This document shows positions 10,375 to 19,522 of a stretch of 64,000 bases of DNA, piece by piece (the first letter of the stretch is position 1; every line of letters starts with the position of its first letter). A model generated the notes under the pieces. The model had not been told where the DNA came from. It saw nothing but the letters and a program-made list of their open reading frames with translations, and searched no databases. Source of the DNA: Pseudomonadota bacterium (GTDB lineage Bacteria; Pseudomonadota; Gammaproteobacteria; Burkholderiales; Rhodocyclaceae); contig JAFEDK010000012.1 in the NCBI GenBank assembly GCA_018241665.1, positions 62,001 to 126,000 of the forward strand, written 5' to 3'. The position numbers and the translations under genes were made by a program.

Positions 10375-10440
10375 GTGGAGGCGAATTCACTCGCCCATCA
10401 TGGTTTGAACGACGTCCGCGGGCGAATGAATTCGCCCGCA
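10375..10440. repeat. REP-like hairpin pair (site 1)
   Basis: Two inverted copies of the dispersed palindrome lie between the WbuC gene and the 3' end of dnaE. One is at 10375-10397 (GTGGAGGCGAATTCACTCGC core) and one in the opposite orientation at 10418-10440 (GGGCGAATGAATTCGCCC). Each can fold into an 8-bp stem around GAATTC. Confidence 0.85.
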
Positions 10441-10453
10441 CGGGGAAGCGGCC

Positions 10454-13400
10454 TCAGCTGTACAGCACCTCGACGGCTTCCGGCGGCAGCCAGTCGCGCA
10501 GGCTCTCGAGCAGGCTGTCGTCCGGACGCACCCGCCAGTTCGGCCCGAAGGGCACGTCGCCTTCAGCGTTGGAATTGCGGTAGCGCACGCGGATCGGACA
10601 TTCCCCTTCACGGAACGGCTGCAACAGGCTGGCCAGGCGTTCGGCAGCGGCCACCGCCCCACCGGCTTCACCGACCTCGCCGTTGAGCTTGAGCTGCAGC
10701 GCCTTGGCAAAACGGCCACGGGCCTCGCCGAGCGTGAGCAGCTTGTCGGCGACGATGCGCAGGCCGCCCGAGAAGTCGTCGTTGCTGACCTTGGCCTCGA
10801 CCACCAGCACTTCATCCACGACGATGCGCTGGCGGTTGTTGTCGAAGACCTCGGAGAACACCGACACCTCCCGCGGCGTGGTGCCGTCGTCGAGCAGCAC
10901 GAAGGCGATCTTGCCGCGGGCCGTCATCTTGGCGCGCACCTCCATCACCACGCCGGCCATCGTGATCAGCTCCTTGCTCGGCTCGACCTGGGACAGCGGG
11001 CGCCGCACGAAGCGCCGCACCTCTTCCTTGAAGGCGTTGAAGGGATGGCCGGACAGGAAGAAGCCGATCGCCAGCTTCTCTTCCTTCAGCTTCTCCCGCT
11101 CGCCCCACGGCCGCACCTTGACGTAATCCACCATCGGCGCGGCGACTTCGCCGGGCACGTCGAACAGGCCGCTCTGCAGTGCGTTGGCGGCGATCTGCTC
11201 GGCCGCTTCCATGGCGATGCCGACGCTGGCCAGCAGCGTGTGGCGGTCCACCGGCTGGGTCGGCGCGATGGTGTCGAAGGCGCCGGCGCGGATCAGCGCC
11301 TCGATGACGCGCCGGTTGGCCATGCGCTTGTCCACCCGGCAGGCGAAGTCGAACAGGTCCTTGAACGGCCCGCCGGACTCGCGGGCGGCCAGAATCGCCC
11401 GCACCGCCGGTTCGCCGACGCCCTTCACCGCCCCCAGGCCGTAGCGGATGGTCTTGGAGTCGGTGGGCACGAAGCGGTAGTCGGACGCGTTCACGTCCGG
11501 CGGCAGCACGGTGATGCGGTTGGCAATCGTGTCTTCGTAGAAGATCTTGATCGTGTCGGTGTTGTCCAGGTCGGCCGACATGGTGGCGGCCATGAAGGCC
11601 GCGCAGTGGTAGGCCTTGAGCCAGGCGGTGTGGTAGGTGACCACCGCATAGGCCGCCGTGTGCGACTTGTTGAAGCCGTACTCGGCGAACTTGGTCATCA
11701 AGTCGAAGAGCTGCTCGGCCAGCGCCGGGTCGTAGCCCAGCTTCTTGGCACCGTCGGCAATCGTCTCCCGGTGCTTGGCCATCTCCTCGGGCTTCTTCTT
11801 GCCCATCGCGCGGCGCAGCATGTCGGCGCCGCCGAGGGTGTAGCCGCCGATGATCTGGGAGATCTGCATCACCTGTTCCTGGTACACGATCACCCCGTAG
11901 GTGGGTTCCAGGCAGGCTTTCAGGTCCGGGTGGAAGTAGTCGATCTCCTGCTGGCCCTTTTTACGCAGGATGAAGTCGTCCACCATCCCCGAGCCCAGCG
12001 GGCCCGGACGGTAGAGCGCCAGCACGGCGATGATGTCTTCGAAACGGTCGGGCGCCAGCTTCTTGAGCAGCTTCTTCATCCCGTCCGATTCCACCTGGAA
12101 GATCGCGGTGGTGTTGGCGTCGCGGAGGATCTGGTAGGCGGCCTGGTCTTCGAAGCCCAGGCTCATCAGGTCGAGCCGCTTGCCGGTGAGGCGCGCCACG
12201 TAGTCCAGCGCCAGCTCGATGATGGTGAGGTTGCGCAGGCCGAGGAAGTCGAACTTCACGAGGCCGACGCCCTCCACGTCGTCCTTGTCGAACTGGGACA
12301 CCGGCGTGGCGTCCTCACCGTCGGCGATGTACAGCGGGCAGAAGTCGGTCAGCTTGCCGGGGGCGATCAGCACGCCGCCGGCGTGCATGCCGACGCCGCG
12401 GGTCAGGCCTTCGAGCGGTTCGGCGAGGCTCCACAGCTCCTGGATCGATTCGCCGTCGCTCGAATCGTTCATCAGCTCGTTGATCTGCGGCTCCTGCTCG
12501 CGGGCGTCGGCCAGCGACAGGGGCTTGTTCTGCACCACCGGGATCAGCTTGGACAGGCGGTCGCACAGGCCGTAAGGCAGGTCGAGCACGCGGCCGACGT
12601 CGCGCACCACGGCCTTGGAGGCCATCGTGCCGAAGGTGGCGATCTGGCTCACCGCATCCTTGCCGTAGCGTTCGCGCACGTATTCGATGACGCGGTAGCG
12701 GTTGTCCTGGCAGAAGTCGATGTCGAAGTCGGGCATCGACACCCGTTCCGGGTTCAGGAAGCGTTCGAACAGCAGCGCGTACTCCAGCGGGTCCAGGTCG
12801 GTGATGCGCAGGCTGTAGGCCACCAGCGAGCCTGCACCGGAACCCCGCCCGGGGCCGACCGGCACGCCGTTCTGCTTGGCCCAGTTGATGAAGTCCGCCA
12901 CGATCAGGAAGTAGCCCGGAAAGCCCATCTGCACGATGGTGTCGGTCTCGAACTTCAGGCGATCTTCGTAGCGCTGGCGCTGGCCCTCGCGGACCGCTTC
13001 GTCCGGATAGAGCTCGCCCAGGCGCACCTCCAGGCCCGCCTTGGCCTCGGCAATCAGGTAGTCGTCGAGGGTCATGCCCTCCGGCGTCGGGAACAGGGGC
13101 AGGAAGTTCTTGCCGAGCTGGACCGTCAGCGAGCAGCGGCGGGCGATCTCGATACTGTTCTCGAGGGCCTCGGGGATGTCGGCGAAGAGCGCGCACATCT
13201 CCGCCTGGGTCTTGAAATACTGCTGCTCGGTGAAGTCCCGCGGGCGCCGCTTGTCGGCCAGCACGTTGCCCTGGGAAATGCACACCCGCGCCTCGTGGGC
13301 CTTGAAGTCCTCGGGCTTGGTGAACTGGATCGGATGCGTGGCGACCACCGGCAGGTCGAGGCTGGAAGCGATCTGCAGGGCCTCGCGGATGTAGGTCTCG

Positions 13401-13945
13401 GTGCCCGGATGGCCAGCGCGCTGGATCTCGATGTAGAAGCCGCCAGGGAAGCGGCGCGCCCAGTCGGCGGCCAGCTGCTCGGCGAGGCGGGTGTTGCCGT
13501 TGGCCAGCGCATGGCCAACGTCGCCATCCTTGGCGCCGGACAGGCACAGCAGGTCGCTGGCACTTTCGGCGGTCAGCCACTCGCGGCGGATCTCGGCACG
13601 GCCGCGGTACTTGTTTTCCATGTAGGCCTGGGTCAACAGCTCGCACAGCTGACCGTAGCCCTTGCGGTTCTTGCAGATCAGCAGCACGCGGCTCGGCTTG
13701 TCCCGGTCCACGTCGTTGGTGATCCAGGCATCCACGCCGCACACCGGCTTGATGCCCTTGCCGCGGGCGCCCTTGTAGAACTTGACCATGCCGAACAGGT
13801 TGGCGAGGTCGGAAATGCCCAAAGCCGGCATGCCGTCGGCGACGGCGCGGGCGATGGCGTGGTCCACCTGCACGATCCCGTCGGAGATCGAATACTCGGT
13901 ATGGAGGCGCAGATGGATGAAGCGGGGGGAGTGAGTCTCAGGCAT
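10454..13945 (-). CDS. dnaE: DNA polymerase III alpha subunit
   Basis: The catalytic subunit of the replicative polymerase, 1163 aa, full length. The N-terminal PHP domain begins FIHLRLHTEYSISDG. The C-family polymerase core carries the catalytic aspartates in MPDFDIDFCQDNR. It is followed by the helix-hairpin-helix/beta-binding region and an OB domain in the last 200 residues (ITMAGVVMEVRAKMTARGK). The start at 13945 (MPETHSPRFIHLRLH) fits the family. The stop lies only 14 nt from a REP hairpin pair. Confidence 0.98.
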   Translation of the reverse strand: MPETHSPRFIHLRLHTEYSISDGIVQVDHAIARAVADGMPALGISDLANLFGMVKFYKGARGKGIKPVCGVDAWITNDVDRDKPSRVLLICKNRKGYGQLCELLTQAYMENKYRGRAEIRREWLTAESASDLLCLSGAKDGDVGHALANGNTRLAEQLAADWARRFPGGFYIEIQRAGHPGTETYIREALQIASSLDLPVVATHPIQFTKPEDFKAHEARVCISQGNVLADKRRPRDFTEQQYFKTQAEMCALFADIPEALENSIEIARRCSLTVQLGKNFLPLFPTPEGMTLDDYLIAEAKAGLEVRLGELYPDEAVREGQRQRYEDRLKFETDTIVQMGFPGYFLIVADFINWAKQNGVPVGPGRGSGAGSLVAYSLRITDLDPLEYALLFERFLNPERVSMPDFDIDFCQDNRYRVIEYVRERYGKDAVSQIATFGTMASKAVVRDVGRVLDLPYGLCDRLSKLIPVVQNKPLSLADAREQEPQINELMNDSSDGESIQELWSLAEPLEGLTRGVGMHAGGVLIAPGKLTDFCPLYIADGEDATPVSQFDKDDVEGVGLVKFDFLGLRNLTIIELALDYVARLTGKRLDLMSLGFEDQAAYQILRDANTTAIFQVESDGMKKLLKKLAPDRFEDIIAVLALYRPGPLGSGMVDDFILRKKGQQEIDYFHPDLKACLEPTYGVIVYQEQVMQISQIIGGYTLGGADMLRRAMGKKKPEEMAKHRETIADGAKKLGYDPALAEQLFDLMTKFAEYGFNKSHTAAYAVVTYHTAWLKAYHCAAFMAATMSADLDNTDTIKIFYEDTIANRITVLPPDVNASDYRFVPTDSKTIRYGLGAVKGVGEPAVRAILAARESGGPFKDLFDFACRVDKRMANRRVIEALIRAGAFDTIAPTQPVDRHTLLASVGIAMEAAEQIAANALQSGLFDVPGEVAAPMVDYVKVRPWGEREKLKEEKLAIGFFLSGHPFNAFKEEVRRFVRRPLSQVEPSKELITMAGVVMEVRAKMTARGKIAFVLLDDGTTPREVSVFSEVFDNNRQRIVVDEVLVVEAKVSNDDFSGGLRIVADKLLTLGEARGRFAKALQLKLNGEVGEAGGAVAAAERLASLLQPFREGECPIRVRYRNSNAEGDVPFGPNWRVRPDDSLLESLRDWLPPEAVEVLYS

Positions 13946-13977
13946 CCCGGGATTTTACCCGCCCCCGGGAACCGGGT

Positions 13978-15291
13978 TCACCCCTTGGCGGAGATTTCTC
14001 CGTCGGCCCCCAGCCGGCTGACCAGCAGCTGGTCGATGCGGTGGTTGTCCACGTCGAGCACCTCGAAGCGGTAGCCGGCGAAGTCCACCCTGTCCGTACG
14101 GCGCGGGATCTTGCGCAGGTGGTACATCATGAAGCCGGCAATGGTCTCGTAGTGCTCGCTGCCGTCCTCGTCGTCGATGTCGAGCACGCGCATCACGTCG
14201 CTGGCCGCGGTGGCGCCATCGACCAGCCACGAATTCTCGTCCCGGCGCAGGATCTGCTCCTCCTGCACCTGATCCACGTCATCGCCGACCAGCGCGCGGA
14301 TGATGTCGTTGAGGGTGATCACGCCGACCACCAGCGCGTACTCGTTGATGACTACCGCAAAGTCCTCGCGGGCCTCGCGCAGGCGCTCCAGCACCTCGGC
14401 CAGCGTCAGCGTGTCGGGCAGCGCCAGCAGCGGGTTGATCGGTGCGTCGGCCTTCATCGACAGGGACTGCCCCGCCAGCACGCGGTTGAGCAGGTCCTTG
14501 GCATCCACGTAGCCGACCACGTGGTCGATGCTCCCATCACACACCGGGAAGCGGTTGAAGGGCCGGCTGGTGATCTTCTGGCGGATGCTCTCCTCGCTCT
14601 CCTGCAAGGTGAAGAAGACCACGCTGTCGCGGGTCGTCATCGCCGACGGTGCGCTGCGCGCGTCGAGGCCGAAGACGTTCTCGATCAGCGCATGCTCCTG
14701 CTCGGCCAGCACGCCGGCGTCGGCGCCGGCCTGCACCACCGCGATGATCTCGTCCGGCGTCACCGTCTCGTTGCGCGTGGTCGGCACGCCCAGCAGGCGG
14801 AACAGCAGGTCTGCCGCCGAGTTGTAGAACCACAGCAGCGGCCGCAGCCAGCGGATCAGCAGGCTCATCGGCCCCGACACGGCCATCGCCAGCCGCTCCG
14901 GCGAAGCCATGCCCAGACGTTTGGGCATCAGGTCCGCGAACAGGATGAACAGGGACGTCACCCCGGTGAAGGACAAGGCGAACGCCACGGTCTCCAGATA
15001 GGTCTCCGACAACAAGGGCGCCAGCACCGTCGTCAGCCACGGGGAGAACACCCCTTCGCCGACGATGCCGCCCATGATCGCCACCGCATTGAGGCCGATC
15101 TGTACCAGCGTGAAGAAGGGCCCCGGCTGGGACTGCAAGGCCAGCACCCGGGCGGCGGCGGCGTGGCCCTCCTCGGCCAGTACGGTCAGGCGCACCGGAC
15201 GCGACGCCGCAATCGATATCTCCGAGACCGCGAAGAAGGCGCTGATCGCCACCAGCAGGCCGATCAGCAGCAGGTTCTCGAGCAGATCCAT
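13978..15291 (-). CDS. CNNM/CorC-type membrane protein with CBS domains
   Basis: A 437-aa inner-membrane protein of the HlyC/CorC (CNNM, DUF21) family, linked in other bacteria to magnesium or cobalt efflux. The order is DUF21 membrane domain (residues 1-190, about four helices), a CBS pair (about 205-335, containing SRPFNRFPVCDGSIDHVVGY and DFAVVINEYALVVGVITLND), and a CorC/HlyC domain (about 350-430, ending GYRFEVLDVDNHRIDQLLV). It lies 22 nt upstream of dnaE-oriented genes and downstream of the rhomboid gene, all on the minus strand. Confidence 0.92.
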   Translation of the reverse strand: MDLLENLLLIGLLVAISAFFAVSEISIAASRPVRLTVLAEEGHAAAARVLALQSQPGPFFTLVQIGLNAVAIMGGIVGEGVFSPWLTTVLAPLLSETYLETVAFALSFTGVTSLFILFADLMPKRLGMASPERLAMAVSGPMSLLIRWLRPLLWFYNSAADLLFRLLGVPTTRNETVTPDEIIAVVQAGADAGVLAEQEHALIENVFGLDARSAPSAMTTRDSVVFFTLQESEESIRQKITSRPFNRFPVCDGSIDHVVGYVDAKDLLNRVLAGQSLSMKADAPINPLLALPDTLTLAEVLERLREAREDFAVVINEYALVVGVITLNDIIRALVGDDVDQVQEEQILRRDENSWLVDGATAASDVMRVLDIDDEDGSEHYETIAGFMMYHLRKIPRRTDRVDFAGYRFEVLDVDNHRIDQLLVSRLGADGEISAKG

Positions 15292-15313
15292 GTTCCTGGG
15301 CCTCCGTCCGGAT

Positions 15314-16435
15314 TCACCGCTCCGGCTCCTCCACCGACTTGCGCAGACGCATCTGCACCAGGATGGACTCGGCCTCCTGCTGCAAAGTACGCGAACGCTC
15401 GATCGCCTCGCTGTCTCGGGTCTGCAAGCCCTCGAGCAAAGCCTTCAGCGCATCGCGCCGGGCCGTGGCGTAGCGGATCAGCTCCCGCCGCTGCCACTCC
15501 CGCTGGGGCGGTGCCATACGCCACGACAACTGCACCACCTGCCGGTCCCAGCGGGGGAGCAGATCCCGCTCGAGGGCGTCGAGTGCCGTCGCCTCGGAGG
15601 TCCGGCGGGTCCGCACGGCCTCCATCAGCAAGACCTGCTCCCGCTGCAGCTCCTGGTCCTCCAGCGCAAAGCGCTGGACAGTCTGCTGGTAGAGGGTATC
15701 CACCTCGAGCCCATGGGCCACATCCGGTGTCGCGCGCCACAGGGCAACACCGACCAGCCCCACGGCCAGCATCCCCGCCAGCGTGCGCAGGGCCCGCCAG
15801 CGAACCGGCCGCGCGGCCTGCAGCGGCTCGGCCAGCGCAGCGCCGAGGATGAGGCCGCCAAGCAGCCCGCCCAGGTGGGCCGCATTGTCGATACCGGCGA
15901 TGGCAAAACCGGCGAACAGGGAATAGCCGAGGAAGCCAAGGGTGCCGGAACGCATCTCACGGAACACCTCCACCGGTACTGAACCGCGCTGGATCGTCAG
16001 GTAGGCCAGCAATGCCCCGTACACACCGAAGATGGCACCGGACGCGCCAATACTCACAGCCCCCTGTCGCCACCACAGGCTGGCGAGGTTACCGAGCAGG
16101 CCAGCGCCCAGATACACCGCGGCGAAACCCAGTCGCCCGAACAGGCGCTCCACCACCTGCCCGGCCTGGTACAGGGCAAACATATTGAGCGCCACATGGA
16201 GCAGCCCGCCGTGCAGGAACAAGGCCGTCAGCAGGCGCCAGGTCTCGCCGTCCTGCACACGCAGCGCGAAATTGCCGCCGGCGCGGATCAGCAGCTCGGA
16301 AGGAATCTGCAACGGACTCAGGGACAAAGCCGCCAGCCCGACGAAAACCAGAATATTCAGCGCCACCAGGGCGATGGTCACGTCGGCCCGGGGCACCCGC
16401 CCGAACAGCAGGTTGATGAAGGTGTCGTAATTCAA
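15314..16435 (-). CDS. Rhomboid family intramembrane serine protease with C-terminal extension
   Basis: An inner-membrane protease of 373 residues from a TTG start. The serine is in SIGASGAIFG and the histidine in DNAAHLGGLLGG, both on predicted helices of the six-helix rhomboid core (about residues 20-225). The remaining 150 residues form a hydrophilic, arginine/glutamate-rich region with one further hydrophobic segment (LRTLAGMLAVGLVGVAL), more than the minimal family needs. An ATG at 16558 would lengthen it, but a good -10 box (TATAAT) at 16474-16469 lies between the two starts, so I prefer the TTG at 16435. It is followed by the CNNM gene after 22 nt. Confidence 0.85.
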   Translation of the reverse strand: MNYDTFINLLFGRVPRADVTIALVALNILVFVGLAALSLSPLQIPSELLIRAGGNFALRVQDGETWRLLTALFLHGGLLHVALNMFALYQAGQVVERLFGRLGFAAVYLGAGLLGNLASLWWRQGAVSIGASGAIFGVYGALLAYLTIQRGSVPVEVFREMRSGTLGFLGYSLFAGFAIAGIDNAAHLGGLLGGLILGAALAEPLQAARPVRWRALRTLAGMLAVGLVGVALWRATPDVAHGLEVDTLYQQTVQRFALEDQELQREQVLLMEAVRTRRTSEATALDALERDLLPRWDRQVVQLSWRMAPPQREWQRRELIRYATARRDALKALLEGLQTRDSEAIERSRTLQQEAESILVQMRLRKSVEEPER

Positions 16436-16468
16436 GACGTGGCAGGGTTCGGCAGGACGATGCCGCCG

Positions 16469-16474
16469 ATTATA
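16469..16474 (-). promoter_or_regulatory. Putative -10 box for the rhomboid gene
   Basis: A perfect TATAAT on the minus strand, about 34 nt upstream of the preferred TTG start. No recognisable -35 box lies 16-18 nt further upstream, so assignment rests on the -10 match alone. Confidence 0.4.
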
Positions 16475-16613
16475 CGCACGCCGGCCACCGGGCCCGCTGC
16501 CCCGGGGCATCACCAGGCGTTCGCGACGGATTCCTCGCTCAGGCGCCAGTACCCTCACCCAAGCCTGCCCGCTGCGCTAATATCCCGGGTCAAGCTGTCT
16601 GACCGGAACACCC

Positions 16614-17660
16614 ATGATCCACGTTCTGAAACACGTCGAATCGATTACCCAACACCGCGACCGCACACTGCTGGAGCTGGGGGTGGCGTCGGCCCTGTTC
16701 GAACTGGTCAAGGCCCTCGAGGTCAATCTCTACAAGGTGATCGAACACGGGAACGACTGTTTCCTGACCCAGGTCGTGCATGTGGGCCCGGAAGGTGTCC
16801 GCTACGTGCAGGAAGAACTCGACGACAGCGTCGACACCATGCCGGTGGCGCAGCGGCCGGAGATGGCCGCCTGTGTCGGGCAACGGCACATCGTGCTCCG
16901 CCATCTGGCGGACACAGGCCAGTACCTGCACTGCTTCCCGGTCCTTGCCGAACATCGGGTGCTGGGTGTGCTCGAGGTCGTCTGCAGCGCCCACCTGAGC
17001 GAAGAAAACCTGGGCACCGCCGAGGGCTTTCTCGGGCTCTACCGCAACTACATGAGCCTGCTGGATTACAGCGAACGCGACACCCTCACCGGGCTGCTGA
17101 ACCGCAAGACCTTCGACGAGAACCTCGGCAAGATCCTCAACGCACTGGCCGTCCAGCGTGGCGCGGCAGACGACGACAGCCTCCTGCGCCGCCGCCAGCA
17201 GGACGACGGCATCCACTGGCTGGCCGTCCTGGATGTGGACCACTTCAAGCGCGTCAATGACCAGTTCGGCCATCTGTACGGCGACGAGGTCCTGCTGTTG
17301 CTGGCTCGCCTGATGCGCGACAGTTTCCGTCACCAGGACCGGTTGTTCCGCTTTGGCGGCGAAGAGTTCGTGGTCGTACTGCGGGCCAGCACCGAGGACG
17401 AAGTCGCCCAGGCCCTGGAGCGGCTGCGCGCAACGGTCGAACACTACACCTTCCCGCAGGTCGGCCAAGTCACCATCAGCATGGGCTACACCCACATCCG
17501 CAGCCAGGACACCATTCCGGAAATCGTCGGACGGGCGGACGAAGCGCTCTACTTCGCCAAGGGCAACGGGCGCAACCAGATCGCCTGCTACGAGACCCTG
17601 CTCGCCAGCGGACAGATCACCGCCCGCGAGCAACCCAACGGCAGCATGGAGCTGTTTTGA
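16614..17660 (+). CDS. Diguanylate cyclase (GGDEF domain)
   Basis: Probable cytosolic c-di-GMP synthase, 348 aa. The N-terminal half (residues 1-150) looks like a GAF-type sensor fold without a membrane segment. The GGDEF domain starts near residue 155 (DTLTGLLNRKTFDENL) and has an intact GGEEF at 248-252 and an RxxD inhibitory site at 239-242 (RHQD), so product feedback is likely. An insertion rich in Asp and Arg (AADDDSLLRRRQQDDG) sits inside the GGDEF domain. It is transcribed away from the rhomboid gene; REP hairpins follow the stop. Confidence 0.92.
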   Translation: MIHVLKHVESITQHRDRTLLELGVASALFELVKALEVNLYKVIEHGNDCFLTQVVHVGPEGVRYVQEELDDSVDTMPVAQRPEMAACVGQRHIVLRHLADTGQYLHCFPVLAEHRVLGVLEVVCSAHLSEENLGTAEGFLGLYRNYMSLLDYSERDTLTGLLNRKTFDENLGKILNALAVQRGAADDDSLLRRRQQDDGIHWLAVLDVDHFKRVNDQFGHLYGDEVLLLLARLMRDSFRHQDRLFRFGGEEFVVVLRASTEDEVAQALERLRATVEHYTFPQVGQVTISMGYTHIRSQDTIPEIVGRADEALYFAKGNGRNQIACYETLLASGQITAREQPNGSMELF

Positions 17661-17667
17661 GGTGGAG

Positions 17668-17850
17668 GCGGGGCGAATGAATTCGCCCCCACTAAAGGAC
17701 CAGCCCGCCTGACACGGCCCCCACACCGCGGGGGAATTGATTCACACCCGGTACCTCGGATTGGCGGCTGCGGGCGAATGAATGCGCCCCCACCGAACCC
17801 GGCTGGTCTGGGGGTGCACCGCCCCTGTAGGGGCGAATTCACTCGCCCAC
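17668..17850. repeat. REP-like hairpin cluster (site 2)
   Basis: Three recognisable copies and one decayed copy of the dispersed palindrome lie between the diguanylate cyclase gene and the convergent 17886-18260 gene. They are at 17671-17690 and 17770-17792 (GGGCGAATGAAT orientation), 17729-17749 (degenerate), and 17825-17850 (GTAGGGGCGAATTCACTCGC, inverted). Confidence 0.8.
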
Positions 17851-17885
17851 CCGCGCCCCTCTAGCCAAGCCCGGCGAATCTGCCT

Positions 17886-18260
17886 TTACTTGGTGGCGGC
17901 CTGGGCCGGCAGGTCCTTGAGAGCCTGCTTGCGCTCTTCGTCAGCGGCAAACATCAGGGCCTTCTGCTCCGGCGTCAGCTGGACCTTCAGGTCGTTCTCG
18001 AGGGAGCTGTAGATGCGCGCCATGCGCTCGGTCAGCCGCCCCTTGGCGGGGATCGCACGCTGCACCTGTTCCCGGGTGGCGCCCGAAACCGCCATCAGCT
18101 TCTGGATGAAGGTTTCCTCGATACGGCGGGTTTCCGCCTGCATGAAAGCCATCTGCACCGGGGTCAACAACACGGCCGGCGCCGCGACGGCCGCTGGAAC
18201 ACAGACGCCCAGACTCAACACGACTAGCCCGGCACGGAGGAAGGAAACGGTCATTTTCAC
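17886..18260 (-). CDS. Exported protein of unknown function
   Basis: A 124-residue protein with a Sec signal peptide (cleavage likely after AVAA near residue 27) and a helical, charged mature region. That region contains LTPVQMAFMQAETRRIEETFIQKL and later LTPEQKALMFAADEERKQALKDL. The repeated LTP-Q-A pattern is reminiscent of periplasmic Spy/CpxP-like helical proteins, but this is only a resemblance. A GTG at 18260 overlaps the preceding gene's stop by 4 nt (GTGA); an ATG two codons later at 18254 is an alternative. Confidence 0.7.
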   Translation of the reverse strand: MKMTVSFLRAGLVVLSLGVCVPAAVAAPAVLLTPVQMAFMQAETRRIEETFIQKLMAVSGATREQVQRAIPAKGRLTERMARIYSSLENDLKVQLTPEQKALMFAADEERKQALKDLPAQAATK

Positions 18261-19231
18261 GGAATCAGAACGGTGGAACCCGTCGTCCGCCGCGCCTCCA
18301 GCGCACGGTGGGCCGTGGCGGCGTCCTGCAACGGATAACGCTGGTTGATGGTGATCCGGACCTGGCCGGAGGCCACGACACCGAAAAGCTCGTCGGCCAT
18401 CGCCAGCAGGTCTTCCCGGCGGGCGGTGTAGGTGAACAGTGTCGGCCGGGTCAGGAACAGGGACCCCATCCTGGCCAGCAGGCCAAGATCGAAGGCCTCG
18501 ACCGGACCGGAGGCGTTGCCGAAGCTCACCATCATGCCGAGCGGCCGCAGACAGGCCAGGGAGTCGAGGAAGGTATCCTTGCCGATGGAGTCGTACACCA
18601 CATTGACCCCAACCCCGCCGGTCAGCGCCCGCACCCGCTCGGAGACCTTTTCACGGGTGGATACGATGGCATGGTCGCAACCGTGCTGGCGCGCCAGCGC
18701 CGCCTTTTCCTCCGAGCTGACAGTGCCGATCACCGTCGCGCCAAGGGCCTTGGCCCACTGACAGACGATCAGGCCCACCCCGCCGGCCGCGGCATGAATC
18801 AGGATGGTGTCGCCGGGCTGGACCCGGTAGGTGCGGCGCAGCAGATACTGGGCGGTGAGGCCCTGCAGCATCATCGCCGCCCCCTGCTCGAAGGACAGGC
18901 TGTCGGGCAGCTTCACCAGATGCTCGGCTGCGATGTTGCGCAGCTCGGCATAGGCGCCGAGCGGACCACCCGCATAAGCCACGCGATCGCCCGGCCGCAG
19001 CTCGGTGACGCCCTCCCCGACCGCCTCGACGACACCGGCCGCTTCCTGGCCAAGGCCGGAAGGCAGCGGCAGCGGGTACAGTCCGGAGCGGTGATAGGTA
19101 TCGATGTAATTGAGGCCCACCGCGTGATGGCGAACCTGCACCTCGCCCACGGCGGGTGGCGGCACGTCGACCTCGACCCACTGCAGGACTTCGGGGCCGC
19201 CGGTACGCTCGAAACGGATCAAATGGGGCAT
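18257..19231 (-). CDS. NADPH:quinone oxidoreductase (MDR family)
   Basis: A zinc-independent medium-chain dehydrogenase/reductase of 324 aa, like E. coli QorA, that reduces quinones with NADPH in the cytoplasm. The features are HAVGLNYIDTYHRSGLYPLPLPSGLGQEAAGVVEAVG, read here in pieces (GLNYIDTYHRSG; GQEAAGVVEAVG), and the nucleotide-binding motif HAAAGGVGLIVCQWAKALGA. Zinc ligands of classical alcohol dehydrogenases are absent. The small exported protein follows with a 4-nt overlap. REP hairpins lie upstream of its start region. Confidence 0.9.
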   Translation of the reverse strand: MPHLIRFERTGGPEVLQWVEVDVPPPAVGEVQVRHHAVGLNYIDTYHRSGLYPLPLPSGLGQEAAGVVEAVGEGVTELRPGDRVAYAGGPLGAYAELRNIAAEHLVKLPDSLSFEQGAAMMLQGLTAQYLLRRTYRVQPGDTILIHAAAGGVGLIVCQWAKALGATVIGTVSSEEKAALARQHGCDHAIVSTREKVSERVRALTGGVGVNVVYDSIGKDTFLDSLACLRPLGMMVSFGNASGPVEAFDLGLLARMGSLFLTRPTLFTYTARREDLLAMADELFGVVASGQVRITINQRYPLQDAATAHRALEARRTTGSTVLIP

Positions 19232-19296
19232 GCTGCACCTCGCAGGACATCAGATGTAACTGAATTGTACCGGAGGTGCATGGCATCGTTATGCCG

Positions 19297-19445
19297 ACGG
19301 GCGAATGAATTCGCCCCTACGGGACAAACCACTGTAGGGGCGAATTTATTCGCCCAGCCGGGCGTTGCAAGAGCATCGTGGGGGCAAATTCATTCACCCA
19401 GCCGAACGTTGCAGGAGCATCCGTGGAGGCGAATTCATTCGCCCA
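19297..19445. repeat. REP-like hairpin cluster with tandem 44-45-nt units (site 3)
   Basis: Four copies lie between maeB's 3' end and the start of the quinone oxidoreductase gene: 19297-19320 (inverted), then 19331-19357, 19376-19402 and 19422-19445 in one orientation. The last three are separated by a near-identical spacer (GCCGGGCGTTGCAAGAGCAT and variants), making a short tandem repeat with a period of 44-45 nt. A decayed fifth copy may lie near 19462-19481. Confidence 0.85.
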
Positions 19446-19522
19446 TTCGGGGCCCTGGCAACGGCAAGATCATTCATCCAGGCTCGCCGGGAAGGCACGC
19501 AGCCCCCCGGCAAGCACCGGAA

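Noticed and set aside
10364-10441. N-terminal extension of the WbuC-type protein to an ATG at 10441
   Set aside because: These codons are read through a REP hairpin pair, and a good ribosome site precedes the GTG at 10363.
11045-14074. A 1009-residue plus-strand open frame opposite dnaE
   Set aside because: Same antisense artefact of high third-position GC; dnaE is unmistakable on the minus strand.
19331-19445. CRISPR-like spacing of the tandem hairpins
   Set aside because: Only three or four units, and the spacers are near-identical rather than unique. No cas gene is present, and the same hairpin is dispersed elsewhere.
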